Source of the DNA: Natronosporangium hydrolyticum
Lineage (GTDB): Bacteria; Actinomycetota; Actinomycetes; Mycobacteriales; Micromonosporaceae
NCBI RefSeq assembly: GCF_016925615.1
Contig: NZ_CP070499.1
Location: 1,116,001 to 1,180,000, forward strand
Direction: 5' to 3'
DNA length: 64,000 nucleotides
The notes beneath the pieces are model-generated. The model was not told the origin of the DNA and made no database searches. It saw nothing but the letters and a program-made list of their open reading frames with translations. The stretch's first letter is position 1. Every line of letters starts with the position of its first letter. This document shows positions 1 to 7,990 of this stretch, piece after piece. The translations under genes were made by a program, and so were the position numbers.

Positions 1-237
1 CGCCAGCCAGCCCAACACTGCGAGCAAGGACAGGAACAGCGAGCCGTCGTCCGGCGAGGTAAGCGCCGCCCACACCCCGTCGAGGTCTGGCCACTGGTCG
101 GGGAGTGGGTTGCCCGCTAGCAGCGCCAACGCCACCGGGAGGCCACCCACCAGCGCGCACAGCAGCAGCAGCGACCCGAAGGCGCGGGCGAACCGCTGGG
201 TGGGGCTGGCGGGGACGAACGGGGTCTTCGGCGGCAC
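1..237 (-). CDS. N-terminal part of a membrane protein at the end of the tad operon (suspected LysM/BTAD-type regulator), cut by the window edge
   Basis: Reading leftwards from a GTG at 237 there is an open frame of 79 codons that runs off the window. GGGAG lies just upstream of the GTG. The peptide starts with a short Pro/Arg-rich cytoplasmic stretch and then a hydrophobic segment (about residues 22-48, LLLLCALVGG followed by PVALALL), with the sequence GNPLPDQWPD after it and a second hydrophobic stretch near the cut. It lies 15 bases after the TadG-like gene, so it belongs to the same operon. In related actinobacteria this position is often held by a large membrane protein with LysM and bacterial-transcriptional-activation domains. 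That identification rests on position and the N-terminal pattern only, because none of the diagnostic domains are inside the window. Confidence 0.6.
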   Translation of the reverse strand, partial: MPPKTPFVPASPTQRFARAFGSLLLLCALVGGLPVALALLAGNPLPDQWPDLDGVWAALTSPDDGSLFLSLLAVLGWLA

Positions 238-251
238 GGGGCGCTCCCAGC

Positions 252-713
252 TCAGGCTTCGGTGACCAGGACAGCGGTGGAGGTGGCGGTGATCTCGACG
301 TCGGAGCGCCCGAACAGGCCGAGGATCCGGTTGCGGTACGGCATCCGGACTTCAATGTGCACAGTGGTGCCGTCGTCGATCAGGGTCACGGCGGGCGGCA
401 GCATGTCGTAACGTTCGTTCGCCTGGATGAGGTATTCCTCGGCGTACTGGGCGGCGAGCGCGGCGTTCACTCGGTGGTCTCCCTGTGCGGCAACGACCTC
501 CACGTCCACCGCCTGGCCGGCCGCCCGCGCCGCTTCGGCGGCGAGGTTCTCGGCCCGCATCAGGGTCCGCAGCTGGCCGGTTCCGTCTACCACCCCACCG
601 AAGACCATGACCAGGCCGAAGAAGGCGATCGCCATGAAGACGCTGACCCGGCCTTGATCACCCTCGGGTTGGGTTAGCCGGCGGCGGAGTCGTGGCCACG
701 AGCGTCCCATCAC
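252..713 (-). CDS. TadG-like pilus assembly protein with pilin-type N-terminus
   Basis: This 153-residue protein has a basic N-terminus and then one hydrophobic segment (about residues 24-42) introduced by GRVSVFMAIAFFG, the form seen in TadG-type Flp pilus assembly proteins. The rest is an exported Ala-rich domain ending in a beta-rich part (VEITATSTAVL). Such pseudopilin-like proteins sit in the cytoplasmic membrane and help assemble the Flp pilus. Its ATG overlaps the stop of the upstream TadE-like gene (ATGA), which indicates translational coupling. A second ATG is one codon downstream. It is shorter than proteobacterial TadG and lacks a von Willebrand domain, which is usual for the actinobacterial version. 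Confidence 0.75.
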   Translation of the reverse strand: MMGRSWPRLRRRLTQPEGDQGRVSVFMAIAFFGLVMVFGGVVDGTGQLRTLMRAENLAAEAARAAGQAVDVEVVAAQGDHRVNAALAAQYAEEYLIQANERYDMLPPAVTLIDDGTTVHIEVRMPYRNRILGLFGRSDVEITATSTAVLVTEA

Positions 714-1156
714 CGCTCCCGGTACGAGTCGAGGGGGGAGACGAAGGTGCTCTGCAACTGGAAGGAGTTGGGTACCCCGGGCAGGGCGAGGTCGGTGAAG
801 GAGACCTCACAGGAGACGGTCACCGAGACGAAGGCCAGGTCGGTCCCGGTCTGCGAGAAGCCGCTGAGCTGGGGGGTGACCGTCGGCGGTTGCGCGCAGT
901 TCAGCCCCTGCTCGGCCAGCGCCGCCGCGGCCGCGTTCTGGGCGTTGCCGGCGGCGGCGGCTTCGCTGCGACTGATCGAGGCAGCCCGGGCCGCGTCGTG
1001 GGCGGCGACGTCGATGGCGTTGAGCGCCACCGCGGTCCGGCCGAACACGATCGCCGCGACGATGATCAGGAGGAATACGGGGGTGAGGATGGCCATCTCG
1101 ACGGTGACCGAACCACTCTCGCGGTCCGGGCGCAGCAGGCCACGCCGGCGGATCAT
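710..1156 (-). CDS. TadE-like pseudopilin
   Basis: The protein has 148 residues. A basic leader is followed by ESGSVTVEMAIL and a single transmembrane segment (about residues 19-42). The leader Gly, the Glu at +5 after it (G/SVTVE) and the hydrophobic helix are the class III prepilin-type signature that TadE proteins share with Flp pilin. The periplasmic-side part is Ala-rich with two cysteines that could form a disulfide. It overlaps its neighbours by 4 bases on each side (ATGA junctions), so it is translated as part of the tad operon. Its likely role is a minor pseudopilin in pilus biogenesis. A prepilin peptidase to process it is not encoded in the window. Confidence 0.85.
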   Translation of the reverse strand: MIRRRGLLRPDRESGSVTVEMAILTPVFLLIIVAAIVFGRTAVALNAIDVAAHDAARAASISRSEAAAAGNAQNAAAAALAEQGLNCAQPPTVTPQLSGFSQTGTDLAFVSVTVSCEVSFTDLALPGVPNSFQLQSTFVSPLDSYRER

Positions 1157-1584
1157 GGTGCCTCCGTGAATCGCTCGACCGTCCCCCGCGCGGTCTGCTC
1201 GATCTCCCAGGTGACGCCGGGAAGGATCGACAGCGCCTCGCCGCGCACCGTCACGAAGACCTCGTCGTCGCTCCGCACCGGGGCATCGACCTGGGCGTCG
1301 ACCAACCAGTCCCCGGAGTTGGCGAGGTAGGACTCGGCTCGCTCCTGGCCCGCACCGGGGGTGGCGTCATAGCGGCGCTCGGCCGAGACCGCGAGCTGGG
1401 CGGCGGAGAGGGCGACGGTGCGGGCGGTGAAGTACGTCGCGACCTGCACCGCGCCGAAGATCACCGCCACCAGCACCGGCCACAGAATCGCCAGCTCCAC
1501 GATGGATGACCCGCCCCGGTCACGCTCCGATCGCGGGATGCGTCCCCGAGCCACCCGTGGCCCGGCCGTGAGCATCCGCGTCAT
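1153..1584 (-). CDS. Second TadE-like pseudopilin
   Basis: From the ATG at 1584 the frame encodes 143 residues. The N-terminal 25 residues are Arg-rich, followed by GGSSIVELAILWPVL and one transmembrane helix (about residues 28-50). The Gly with Glu at +5 (G/SSIVE) again matches the TadE/prepilin motif. A much longer open frame extends upstream, but it overlaps TadC on the same strand in another frame and is not coding. The chosen start lies 2 bases after the stop of the candidate pilin gene. Another ATG at 1575 is possible. The protein is probably a membrane-anchored minor pilin partner of the 710-1156 product. Confidence 0.82.
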   Translation of the reverse strand: MTRMLTAGPRVARGRIPRSERDRGGSSIVELAILWPVLVAVIFGAVQVATYFTARTVALSAAQLAVSAERRYDATPGAGQERAESYLANSGDWLVDAQVDAPVRSDDEVFVTVRGEALSILPGVTWEIEQTARGTVERFTEAP

Positions 1585-1586
1585 GA

Positions 1587-1793
1587 TCAGAAGTTCTGGT
1601 CGGGGATGGTGGGTGCGCTGTCCAGCAGTTCCGACACATAGGCGCCGAGCGCGACCAGCAGGCCTACGGCGAGCACCGCCATCCCGATGATGATCACGGT
1701 CGAGGGGATCGGGCTGTCGCCGCGGTCGGGTTGGTGGGACAACTGCCGCAGCCGGGTGGCCACTGCGGCGGTCAGCTGGTGCAACCGGGTCAT
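1587..1793 (-). CDS. Small single-TM protein, candidate Flp-type pilin
   Basis: This 68-residue protein lies exactly where the flp pilin gene is expected, after tadC and before the tadE genes. It has a basic cytoplasmic head of about 25 residues, one transmembrane helix (STVIIIGMAVLAVGLLVALG, residues 31-50) and a short acidic tail. Size and topology are those of Flp pilins. It lacks the usual G/xxxxEY processing motif: the only candidate Gly (in RGDSPIPST) is followed by Pro at +5 instead of Glu. It may be a divergent pilin, a structural anchor, or an unprocessed membrane peptide. Its reality is well supported by tight packing between neighbours, but its role is an inference. Confidence 0.7.
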   Translation of the reverse strand: MTRLHQLTAAVATRLRQLSHQPDRGDSPIPSTVIIIGMAVLAVGLLVALGAYVSELLDSAPTIPDQNF

Positions 1794-1817
1794 GGTCTTC
1801 GTCCTTCCTGTTGGCGA

Positions 1818-2675
1818 CTAGTGCGCTCCGACGCGGGAGAGCAGGGGGTAGATGATGAACACCGCCAGCACCAGCAGGAGCGCGGCACCGGGTATGTCGA
1901 GCTTGGTGGTGGTCGCTTTGGCTCGCGCCAGCGCCTCCACCCGGATCTGGTCGCGCAGTGACTCGGCCCGGCTGAGTAGCGTCTCGTGCACCACTGCACC
2001 GTCGGCGCCGGCGGCCTGGACGATGTCGCCGACATCGCCGAGCTCCGGCACGTCGATGGTGGCGGCGAGCTCTCGCAGGCCGTCCCACGGCTGGTGCAGC
2101 TGTAGCTGCGCCCGCAGCAGCGTCTCCCGGAGCCGCTCGAAGACCCAGCCGTCGACCCCCCCGCAGGCGCGTTCCAGCGCGGCGACCGGGCCGTGGCCGG
2201 CGGCGAGCTCCAGACTGACCAAATCCAGATAGGAGCAGATCGCCCGCCGGAATTCGTACCGAGCCTTGGCCGCCTTGGTGATCACGTCGAAGTGCGCGGC
2301 GAGGCCGCCGATCGCGGCGAAGACCAGGCTGGCCAACAGCGGGATGACGAAGGGCACGCCGATGCCGGCCAGCAGGAACAGGGCACCGAGGACCGACGGC
2401 AGCGCGAACCCGATCAGGGCTGACAGCCCGATCGAGAGCCAGTATTGCTGTGGGGTGCGGCCGAGCAGGGTCAGCTCCCGAGCCGGTGGCCGCCACCCCC
2501 GTTGCCACCATGGGGGCCGCCGGGCCATCCCGCCGAGCGTCACCGGGTCGAGCCCGGTCGGGTGGAGCCGGTGCAGCGCCCGCCCGGCGTCCGGCGTCGC
2601 CGGCAACGCCCGCCACACCAATAGGAAGACGCCCAGGCCGAGCAGGCCGCCAGCGCCGATCGCCGCCGGGATCAT
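1818..2675 (-). CDS. tadC: TadC, type II secretion system F-domain membrane protein
   Basis: The 285-residue protein has N-terminal hydrophobic helices (about residues 3-22 and 83-125), a cytoplasmic T2SSF domain (about 135-260, containing ICSYLDLVSLELAAGHG) and a C-terminal helix (LLLVLAVFIIYPLL). This is the layout of TadC, which forms the inner-membrane platform of Tad/Flp pilus machines with TadB and couples the CpaF ATPase to pilin extrusion. Its ATG overlaps the stop of tadB by 4 bases. It ends 24 bases before the candidate pilin gene. Confidence 0.88.
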   Translation of the reverse strand: MIPAAIGAGGLLGLGVFLLVWRALPATPDAGRALHRLHPTGLDPVTLGGMARRPPWWQRGWRPPARELTLLGRTPQQYWLSIGLSALIGFALPSVLGALFLLAGIGVPFVIPLLASLVFAAIGGLAAHFDVITKAAKARYEFRRAICSYLDLVSLELAAGHGPVAALERACGGVDGWVFERLRETLLRAQLQLHQPWDGLRELAATIDVPELGDVGDIVQAAGADGAVVHETLLSRAESLRDQIRVEALARAKATTTKLDIPGAALLLVLAVFIIYPLLSRVGAH

Positions 2676-3571
2676 CGGGTCACCTCCGGGTTCGGTGGCC
2701 CGAGCAGCCGGGGGAGTCGGGCTGGCCGGGTCATCATCCGCACCCAGATCAGGAGCAGGACGAAGACGCCGGCGAGCAACGCCATCAGGATCTGGCCTCC
2801 CGCGGTGGCGTATGGGGCCATGTACTCGCCGCTGAACGCGGCGACCACCACCACCAGGATGGTGAAGCCGACCATGAACCGGATGGAGAGCCGGGCGGAG
2901 GAGCGTTCGGCGTCGGCCTCCTTACGCATCGCTACCTCCTTGGCGGTAGCGCCGGCGATCGCCCCGAGCACGGTGCCGAGCCGGTCGCCACGGTCCCGCA
3001 GGTGCAGCAGCAGCGCGGCGACGATCTGGTCGCAGACCGAATCGTCGATCTCGTCGGCGAACGCGAGCAGCGCCTGCCGGCCGTTCCAACCGGCCTGGAG
3101 CCGGGCGGCGAGCGCGCCCGCCTGCTCTTCGATCGCTGGCGGGGCGGTCGAGGCGGCCGACATCAGCGCGGCCTGCAGGCCGGCGCCGGTGCCGGCCACG
3201 TCCCGCAGCCGCCGGGTCCACTCGGCGATCGCCTCGACCCGGGCGATGGCCCGACGTTCGGCTCGGCCGCCAGCGAGGAGCCAGGGCACTCCGGGCACTG
3301 CGGCCGCGACCACCAACCCGAGCACCGGCAGCCCGCTGACCAGCCAGGTCACCGAGCCGGCGAGCACCGCGGCGGCCACCCCGATCTGGTAGCGCCGCTG
3401 CTCTTCGGGGTTGCGGCCACCGCCGCGCCAGAGCCGGGTCGCCACCTTGGCCAGCCACGGTGGTGGGCCGGTCGGGCGGTGCCGGGGGGTCGCGAACGCG
3501 CGGACGAAGACGATCAGACCGGCGACCAACAATCCGCCCGAGATGGCGGCGAGCAGTTGCACCCCGGTCAT
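2672..3571 (-). CDS. tadB: TadB, type II secretion system F-domain membrane protein
   Basis: The protein has 299 residues. It contains an N-terminal helix (residues 4-25), a paired hydrophobic region (about 84-112), a central cytoplasmic T2SSF domain (about 115-240, with the EEQAGALAARLQAGWNG and LHLRDRGDRLGTV stretches) and two C-terminal helices. It pairs with TadC as the membrane platform of the Flp machine. It overlaps cpaF upstream and tadC downstream by 4 bases each, so all three are translationally coupled. Length and topology are normal for actinobacterial TadB. Confidence 0.88.
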   Translation of the reverse strand: MTGVQLLAAISGGLLVAGLIVFVRAFATPRHRPTGPPPWLAKVATRLWRGGGRNPEEQRRYQIGVAAAVLAGSVTWLVSGLPVLGLVVAAAVPGVPWLLAGGRAERRAIARVEAIAEWTRRLRDVAGTGAGLQAALMSAASTAPPAIEEQAGALAARLQAGWNGRQALLAFADEIDDSVCDQIVAALLLHLRDRGDRLGTVLGAIAGATAKEVAMRKEADAERSSARLSIRFMVGFTILVVVVAAFSGEYMAPYATAGGQILMALLAGVFVLLLIWVRMMTRPARLPRLLGPPNPEVTR

Positions 3572-5286
3572 CGTCGCCCCGCCCTGGTCGCCAACGGGCG
3601 TCGCCAGGCACCGTCCCCGGCGGCGATGTACGGGGTGAGGTAGCGGCTGTCGTAGCCGATCCGGAGCAGCTGCTCCCGGACCCGTTCCGGATGGTGGCGG
3701 GGCACCGCCCGGCCGTCGTAGCCGGGTCCGAACAGCTCGGTGGTGACGACCTGGCCGCGGTCGCCAGCGCCGACCACCTCCACCACATGCGAAACGAACC
3801 GGTGTTTCCGGCCGCCGATCTTGGTTTCGTCGACCACGTTGACGTAGACGATGAGGTCGAGCGCGCCGGCGACCATGCGCTGCGCCAGTTCGGCGGTCAT
3901 GTCGGTGCCGTGGCTGAGCGCCAGCTCGACCGCGCGGTCGACGACCGAGGCCGGGTTGCGGGCGTGGATGGTGCAGATGGAGCCCCGGCTGGTGGTCATC
4001 GCCTGCAGCATCGCCACGATTTCGCCGCCGCGGACCTCACCGACGATGATCCGTAGCACGCCGAGGCTGAGCGAGACCGGGATCAGGTCGGCCAGTGACA
4101 CCTCGCCCCGGTGGCGGCCCCGCGCGTCCAGCTCGCCGTGGCCCTGCCGGGTTTCCATGGACATCGCCCACGGGTGGCGACCGGTGGTGTGCAGGCCGAG
4201 TTCCCGCCGGTCTTCCATCACCACCAGCGGTTCGCTGGGGGCGATCTCGGAGGCGAGACCCCGCAACAGGGTGGTCTTGCCGGCGCCACCCAGCCCGGCG
4301 ATCATGATGTTGAGGTCGGCGGCCATGGCGGCTTTGAGGAGGTCGCGGACCAGGTCGCTGACCATGTCCAGCTCGACCAGGCGGTCGAGGTCGACGTCGA
4401 GCACCCGGTGCCGCCGGATCGCCGCGTGCGGGCGAGGGGTTACCCAGCCGACCGCGGTGAGCCGGCTGTGGTGTTGGTCCGGCAACTCCATCGACAGGTG
4501 GGGGTTGGCCGGCGAAAGGTTTTTTTCGCTGCCCGCCCGGCGAGCCAGGGTCTGCAGGATGTCGAGCAGCTCTTCGTCGCTGTCCGCGACCGGGTCACCG
4601 TCGACGACCGTACCGTTGGCGTACTCGATCCGGACCTGATCGTGGCCGAGAATGTGGACCTCGGTGACCTCCGGGTCGGCGAGCAGCAGCTGCAGCCGAC
4701 CCAACCCGAGCAGCTCGGCGATGACCGCGTCGAGCAGCGTCTCTTCGTACTCGGGCGGCACCGGGTCGCCGGCCCGCCGCTGGTTGTCGACCCAGTCCCG
4801 GACATGTCGGGCGGCGACCCGTTCGGCTTCGAGTTGGCGTTGCTGGGCCTCGACCGGTCGGCCGCCGAGCAGTTGCGACAGTTCGGTGCTGACCGCGTCG
4901 CGCAGTTCGCGCACGATGGCGAAGTCGGCGCGGAGCGTGCCCCGGCCCGGGGGCGCCGACCCGGGGGTCGCGACGGACTGGGCGGCCGGTTGGGCGGCGG
5001 CTTGCGGCGGCGGGGCGGTGGCTTGCGGCGGGGCGGTGGGCGGCTGCGGGGCAACCCCCGGCGGCGCGGCCACCGGCGGGCCGGCGGGCGGTGGGGCGGC
5101 GGTCGGCGGGGGCGGCACCACGACCGGCGGTGGTGGTGGCGGTGTGCCAGGGACCGGCGGTGGGGACGCGGCGACGGCACCATTGTGCGCGTACACCTGG
5201 GCAGTGCCGACTCGACGGTGGCCGGCCGGCGCGGCCTGACCGGCCGCAGCGGTCGGGTTCGGTGGCGGTTGCTCGTCGGCGGCCAT
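3568..5286 (-). CDS. tadA: CpaF/TadA-type pilus assembly ATPase
   Basis: From the ATG at 5286 the protein has 572 residues. Residues 1-115 are a Pro/Ala-rich, probably disordered extension with runs of proline. The all-alpha N-terminal domain follows (about 120-250), and then the secretion ATPase core. The Walker A motif GLGGAGKT is at 331-338, Walker B-like LRIIVGEVRG at 411-420, and a His box TIHA at 439-442. CpaF/TadA ATPases are cytoplasmic hexamers that power Flp pilus assembly. The start is set 2 bases after the stop of the CpaE-like gene; a longer open frame upstream overlaps that gene and is not coding. The long Pro-rich N-terminus is an unusual addition. Confidence 0.92.
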   Translation of the reverse strand: MAADEQPPPNPTAAAGQAAPAGHRRVGTAQVYAHNGAVAASPPPVPGTPPPPPPVVVPPPPTAAPPPAGPPVAAPPGVAPQPPTAPPQATAPPPQAAAQPAAQSVATPGSAPPGRGTLRADFAIVRELRDAVSTELSQLLGGRPVEAQQRQLEAERVAARHVRDWVDNQRRAGDPVPPEYEETLLDAVIAELLGLGRLQLLLADPEVTEVHILGHDQVRIEYANGTVVDGDPVADSDEELLDILQTLARRAGSEKNLSPANPHLSMELPDQHHSRLTAVGWVTPRPHAAIRRHRVLDVDLDRLVELDMVSDLVRDLLKAAMAADLNIMIAGLGGAGKTTLLRGLASEIAPSEPLVVMEDRRELGLHTTGRHPWAMSMETRQGHGELDARGRHRGEVSLADLIPVSLSLGVLRIIVGEVRGGEIVAMLQAMTTSRGSICTIHARNPASVVDRAVELALSHGTDMTAELAQRMVAGALDLIVYVNVVDETKIGGRKHRFVSHVVEVVGAGDRGQVVTTELFGPGYDGRAVPRHHPERVREQLLRIGYDSRYLTPYIAAGDGAWRRPLATRAGRR

Positions 5287-5288
5287 GA

Positions 5289-6113
5289 TCACACCCCGGT
5301 GTTCTGGCTGGCGGGCGCGGACGGTGGCTGCCCCGGATCGGGCTGGGCACCGGCCGCCCGCCGGTGCTGCACATGCGAGACCAGCGTGGGGTGGGCGCGC
5401 GCCGCGGCCCGCATCAGCGGGGAGTTCATCCGGATGTTGCCGCCGTGGCTCAGCACCCGCGCGGTCTTCGGGTCGTCGGGTAGGCACGCCACCACTGGAT
5501 TGTGCAGCTCGTGGCCGACGGTGCGGACGGACTGGTCGCCGGGGCCGGTCACGAGCAGCCCCAGCGGGGTGGTGCCGGCGCCGTGCTCCACCAGCTGGGA
5601 ACGCAGCGTCCGCAGCGTCGGCACGGCTGCGGCCATACCTGGCAGGGAGGGGCGCAGCGCCAGCAACACTGCGTCGGCCCGGTTGATGACCGGCCAGGGA
5701 GTATTGGGGGCCGCTAGCCGGCCGCAGTCGACGATCACGTCGTAGCCGGGGGTGAGGTGTTCGAGTTCGGCGAAGAAGGTGGCGAACCGGTCCCACACCG
5801 GCCGCAGCGCTCCGGATTGGACCGGGTCGCTGATGCCGGGGAGAAGCAACCGTTTGAGCGTCGGATGCTGCAGGTCGACCAGCTGTCCCCACCACCGGTC
5901 GCGCAGGCTCTCGCCGCGTAGCTCGGAGACGGCCAGCTCCCGGATGCCGCGGTCGGCGGCGAGCGACCCCGCGAGGTAACCGGCCTGGACCGAGCCGCCC
6001 GCCGGGTCGCATTCGGCGAGCACACACCGGTTTGGCCAGATCAGCGTGAGCGCCAGCGCCGCGGTGGTGACGCCCGGGCTGCCTTTGGCGGAGACGAGGG
6101 CGATGACGGCCAT
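5289..6113 (-). CDS. CpaE-like ParA/MinD-family ATPase of the tad locus
   Basis: The 274-residue protein starts with MAVIALVSAKGSPGVTT, a deviant Walker A at residues 10-17. The signature first Lys (K10) is kept, but the usual second Lys (GK[ST]) is Val15. A Walker B-like region (YDVIVDCG) and a Rossmann-like alternation follow. MinD/ParA relatives called CpaE or TadZ position the Tad machine at the pole or membrane. The loss of the P-loop Lys suggests weak or no ATP hydrolysis and perhaps a purely structural dimer. The gene sits between the SAF protein and cpaF, 3 and 2 bases away. The C-terminal 40 residues are Pro/Ala-rich and probably disordered. Confidence 0.82.
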   Translation of the reverse strand: MAVIALVSAKGSPGVTTAALALTLIWPNRCVLAECDPAGGSVQAGYLAGSLAADRGIRELAVSELRGESLRDRWWGQLVDLQHPTLKRLLLPGISDPVQSGALRPVWDRFATFFAELEHLTPGYDVIVDCGRLAAPNTPWPVINRADAVLLALRPSLPGMAAAVPTLRTLRSQLVEHGAGTTPLGLLVTGPGDQSVRTVGHELHNPVVACLPDDPKTARVLSHGGNIRMNSPLMRAAARAHPTLVSHVQHRRAAGAQPDPGQPPSAPASQNTGV

Positions 6114-6116
6114 CCG

Positions 6117-6869
6117 TCAGCTCCCTGGCTGTCCGGGCATGACCGCCACTGACAGCTCGTTGTCGGCGGCGAGCGCGGCGATCACCGGCGCGTCCCGGGC
6201 CGGAACCACGATGTCCAGCGTGACGGTCCGGGAACCACCACCGCCGCCCAGCAGCCCGGAGTCGCTGCCGTCGCCGCCGACGCCGACCACGATCGCTTCC
6301 CAGGTACGCGCGGAGGAGGCCGGCTGATCCTCGGTGCTGTCGCCGGTCGGGCCGCCGGTCTCCACCAACAGCAGTAGGTTGCCGGGCTGCACCGGCTGGG
6401 CGGGTAGCCGGTCGCTGCGGACGGACACCCCCAGCCGGACCTCGCCCGGGCCCGGATGCGGCCGGTCGGTCACGTGCGCAGGGGTCAGCAACGTGCCTGC
6501 GGCGAGCGGCATGGTGGCGTAGTTGCCCACCACCCGGGCGAGCTCGTTCGCGGGCACCGGCTGCACCCCTTGTGGATTGCTCATGCGCACCACCACGAGG
6601 TCGGTCTCGTTGATCGGAGCGCCGTAATTCACATCCTGGGCGACCGCGAGGTACTCCCCTTCGGCGGCGACCAGGGTGACCAGGAAGGTGGTGCCGAGGG
6701 CGCCCACGACCACCAGCGCGACCGCCAACGCTAAATGTCCGAGTCGGACCCGGCGCTCGCGGGGGCCCACCGGGGCGGGGATGGGGGCGGCTGGCGCACC
6801 GGGGTGGGCGGGCCCGCCCGGCAGCGCCGGAGCGGTCGGTGCGCTGATCGGGGAATTGCTCTGGCTCAT
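6117..6869 (-). CDS. SAF-domain (CpaB/RcpC-like) membrane protein
   Basis: The protein has 250 residues from the ATG at 6869, with GAGG about 10 bases upstream. It has a Pro-rich cytoplasmic N-terminus (1-40), one transmembrane helix (about 46-68, LALAVALVVVGALG) and an exported SAF domain (about 72-150). A beta-rich C-terminal part includes a Gly-rich linker. SAF proteins of the CpaB/RcpC type are normal members of Tad loci, where they are thought to bind peptidoglycan or guide the pilus through the envelope. It is 3 bases upstream of the CpaE-like gene and is co-transcribed. A TTG one codon upstream is a less likely start. Confidence 0.82.
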   Translation of the reverse strand: MSQSNSPISAPTAPALPGGPAHPGAPAAPIPAPVGPRERRVRLGHLALAVALVVVGALGTTFLVTLVAAEGEYLAVAQDVNYGAPINETDLVVVRMSNPQGVQPVPANELARVVGNYATMPLAAGTLLTPAHVTDRPHPGPGEVRLGVSVRSDRLPAQPVQPGNLLLLVETGGPTGDSTEDQPASSARTWEAIVVGVGGDGSDSGLLGGGGGSRTVTLDIVVPARDAPVIAALAADNELSVAVMPGQPGS

Positions 6870-6898
6870 CAACTCATCGCCTCGTCAACCGGAGCTGG

Positions 6899-7990
6899 TC
6901 AGTTTCTCGTCAGGACCTGGATTTCATCGATCTGCAGCGCCACCGAGCTGGCTGACTCGGCGGTGAGCGTGTCGCTGGCGTCGCTCGCCTGGGCCTCCCA
7001 GGTCACGGCCCAGTGGCTGGTCGCGGTGATCTCATACTTGCCGCCCGGCTGGTCTCGGCTGGCTCGGTGGTAGTAGTGGTGGCAGTTGTCGCCGGGAGAG
7101 CGGAAGTCCTGGCTGGAGTCCCACACGCGATGCTGGTCTCGGGCACAGGTGAAGACTGTACCGTCTGCCATGTCCCAACTCACCTCGGTTACCTCAGCGC
7201 TGATGGTGACACAGACACCCTCGAGGCAGTGCTCGGCGCTGATCGGGCCCCACGAGCCCTCGTCGTCGCCGACACCGAGCCATACCGGCAGGCCGATCAG
7301 CCCGGCGCCGGTCTCCGGCGGCGCCAGCTCGAACTCCACCGGCGCCAGGTCGATCTGGGCGAGCCAATGCCGCGCGACCGTCTCCGGATCGATCGCCACC
7401 GCGGTCTCGCCAAACTCGAACCAGCGCCAGTTGGCGGCCGAGTTCACGTTGAACGACTGAGTGGGCATCTCGCCGATGACGCTGATCAGGCAGGTTCCCC
7501 ACAACCAGCGGCCGTCCTCGCCATCCACGCGTCCATCTTCATGCGCCGGCCGCCTCGCCACAGCTGGTGGGTCGCCCCAATAGCAGCCGTCCAGGAAGAA
7601 GGCGCCGTCGTCGGTGACGCAGGGGATCTCGACAAGGTCGGACTGGGCGACCAGGATCAGCGCGCCCGGCTCCGAAACTTCCGCGCCGACCTGCACCGCG
7701 TCGCTGCTCGCGTGCCAATAGCAACCGGAGTCGCCGCCGCCCCGCGGAGTGCCCTGGTCGTTGTCGCCACCCTCGTCGTCACGGCTGTCCTCGTCTCCGA
7801 CGAAGCACTCCGGGTCGAGACTGTCGGTGCAGCCGGCGTGATCTCCCTGGGCCGCGAGCGCGGTGTCATGGCGGAGGGGGTACTGCTCGGCCCCGGACCC
7901 TTCGGACATGGCGCTACTGACGAGCAAGACCAGTAGCGCCATTGTGCAGCCCGGAACTAATAGACGAGCAAACGATGATTTGATCAACAT
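6899..7990 (-). CDS. Secreted acidic protein of unknown function, tad-associated
   Basis: The 363-residue protein has an N-terminal signal or anchor (residues 7-28, VPGCTMALLVLLVSSAM). The exported part is very acidic and rich in Cys, Trp and His, with CTDSLDPEC, DSGCYWHASS, DGCYWGDPP and a C-terminal CHHYYHRASRDQ stretch. The even number of cysteines suggests disulfides outside the cell. I recognise no family. It overlaps the upstream lipoprotein gene by 7 bases and lies 29 bases before the SAF gene, so it is part of the tad operon. It may be an envelope or surface component of the pilus. The start is an ATG at 7990 with TGAGGA 6 bases upstream. Confidence 0.8.
   Translation of the reverse strand: MLIKSSFARLLVPGCTMALLVLLVSSAMSEGSGAEQYPLRHDTALAAQGDHAGCTDSLDPECFVGDEDSRDDEGGDNDQGTPRGGGDSGCYWHASSDAVQVGAEVSEPGALILVAQSDLVEIPCVTDDGAFFLDGCYWGDPPAVARRPAHEDGRVDGEDGRWLWGTCLISVIGEMPTQSFNVNSAANWRWFEFGETAVAIDPETVARHWLAQIDLAPVEFELAPPETGAGLIGLPVWLGVGDDEGSWGPISAEHCLEGVCVTISAEVTEVSWDMADGTVFTCARDQHRVWDSSQDFRSPGDNCHHYYHRASRDQPGGKYEITATSHWAVTWEAQASDASDTLTAESASSVALQIDEIQVLTRN

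Noticed and set aside
1585-2616. Upstream extension of the second TadE frame, giving a 487-residue reading
   Set aside because: The extra part overlaps tadC in another frame, is Arg/Pro/Ala-rich without domains, and the TadE motif begins after the internal ATG at 1584.
4111-5745. 544-residue plus-strand frame opposite cpaF
   Set aside because: Gly/Arg-rich antisense shadow of a well-conserved ATPase gene; no motif, no ribosome site.
5290-6027. Upstream extension of the CpaF frame, giving an 819-residue reading
   Set aside because: It overlaps the CpaE-like gene completely and has shadow composition; the ATG at 5286 follows that gene's stop.
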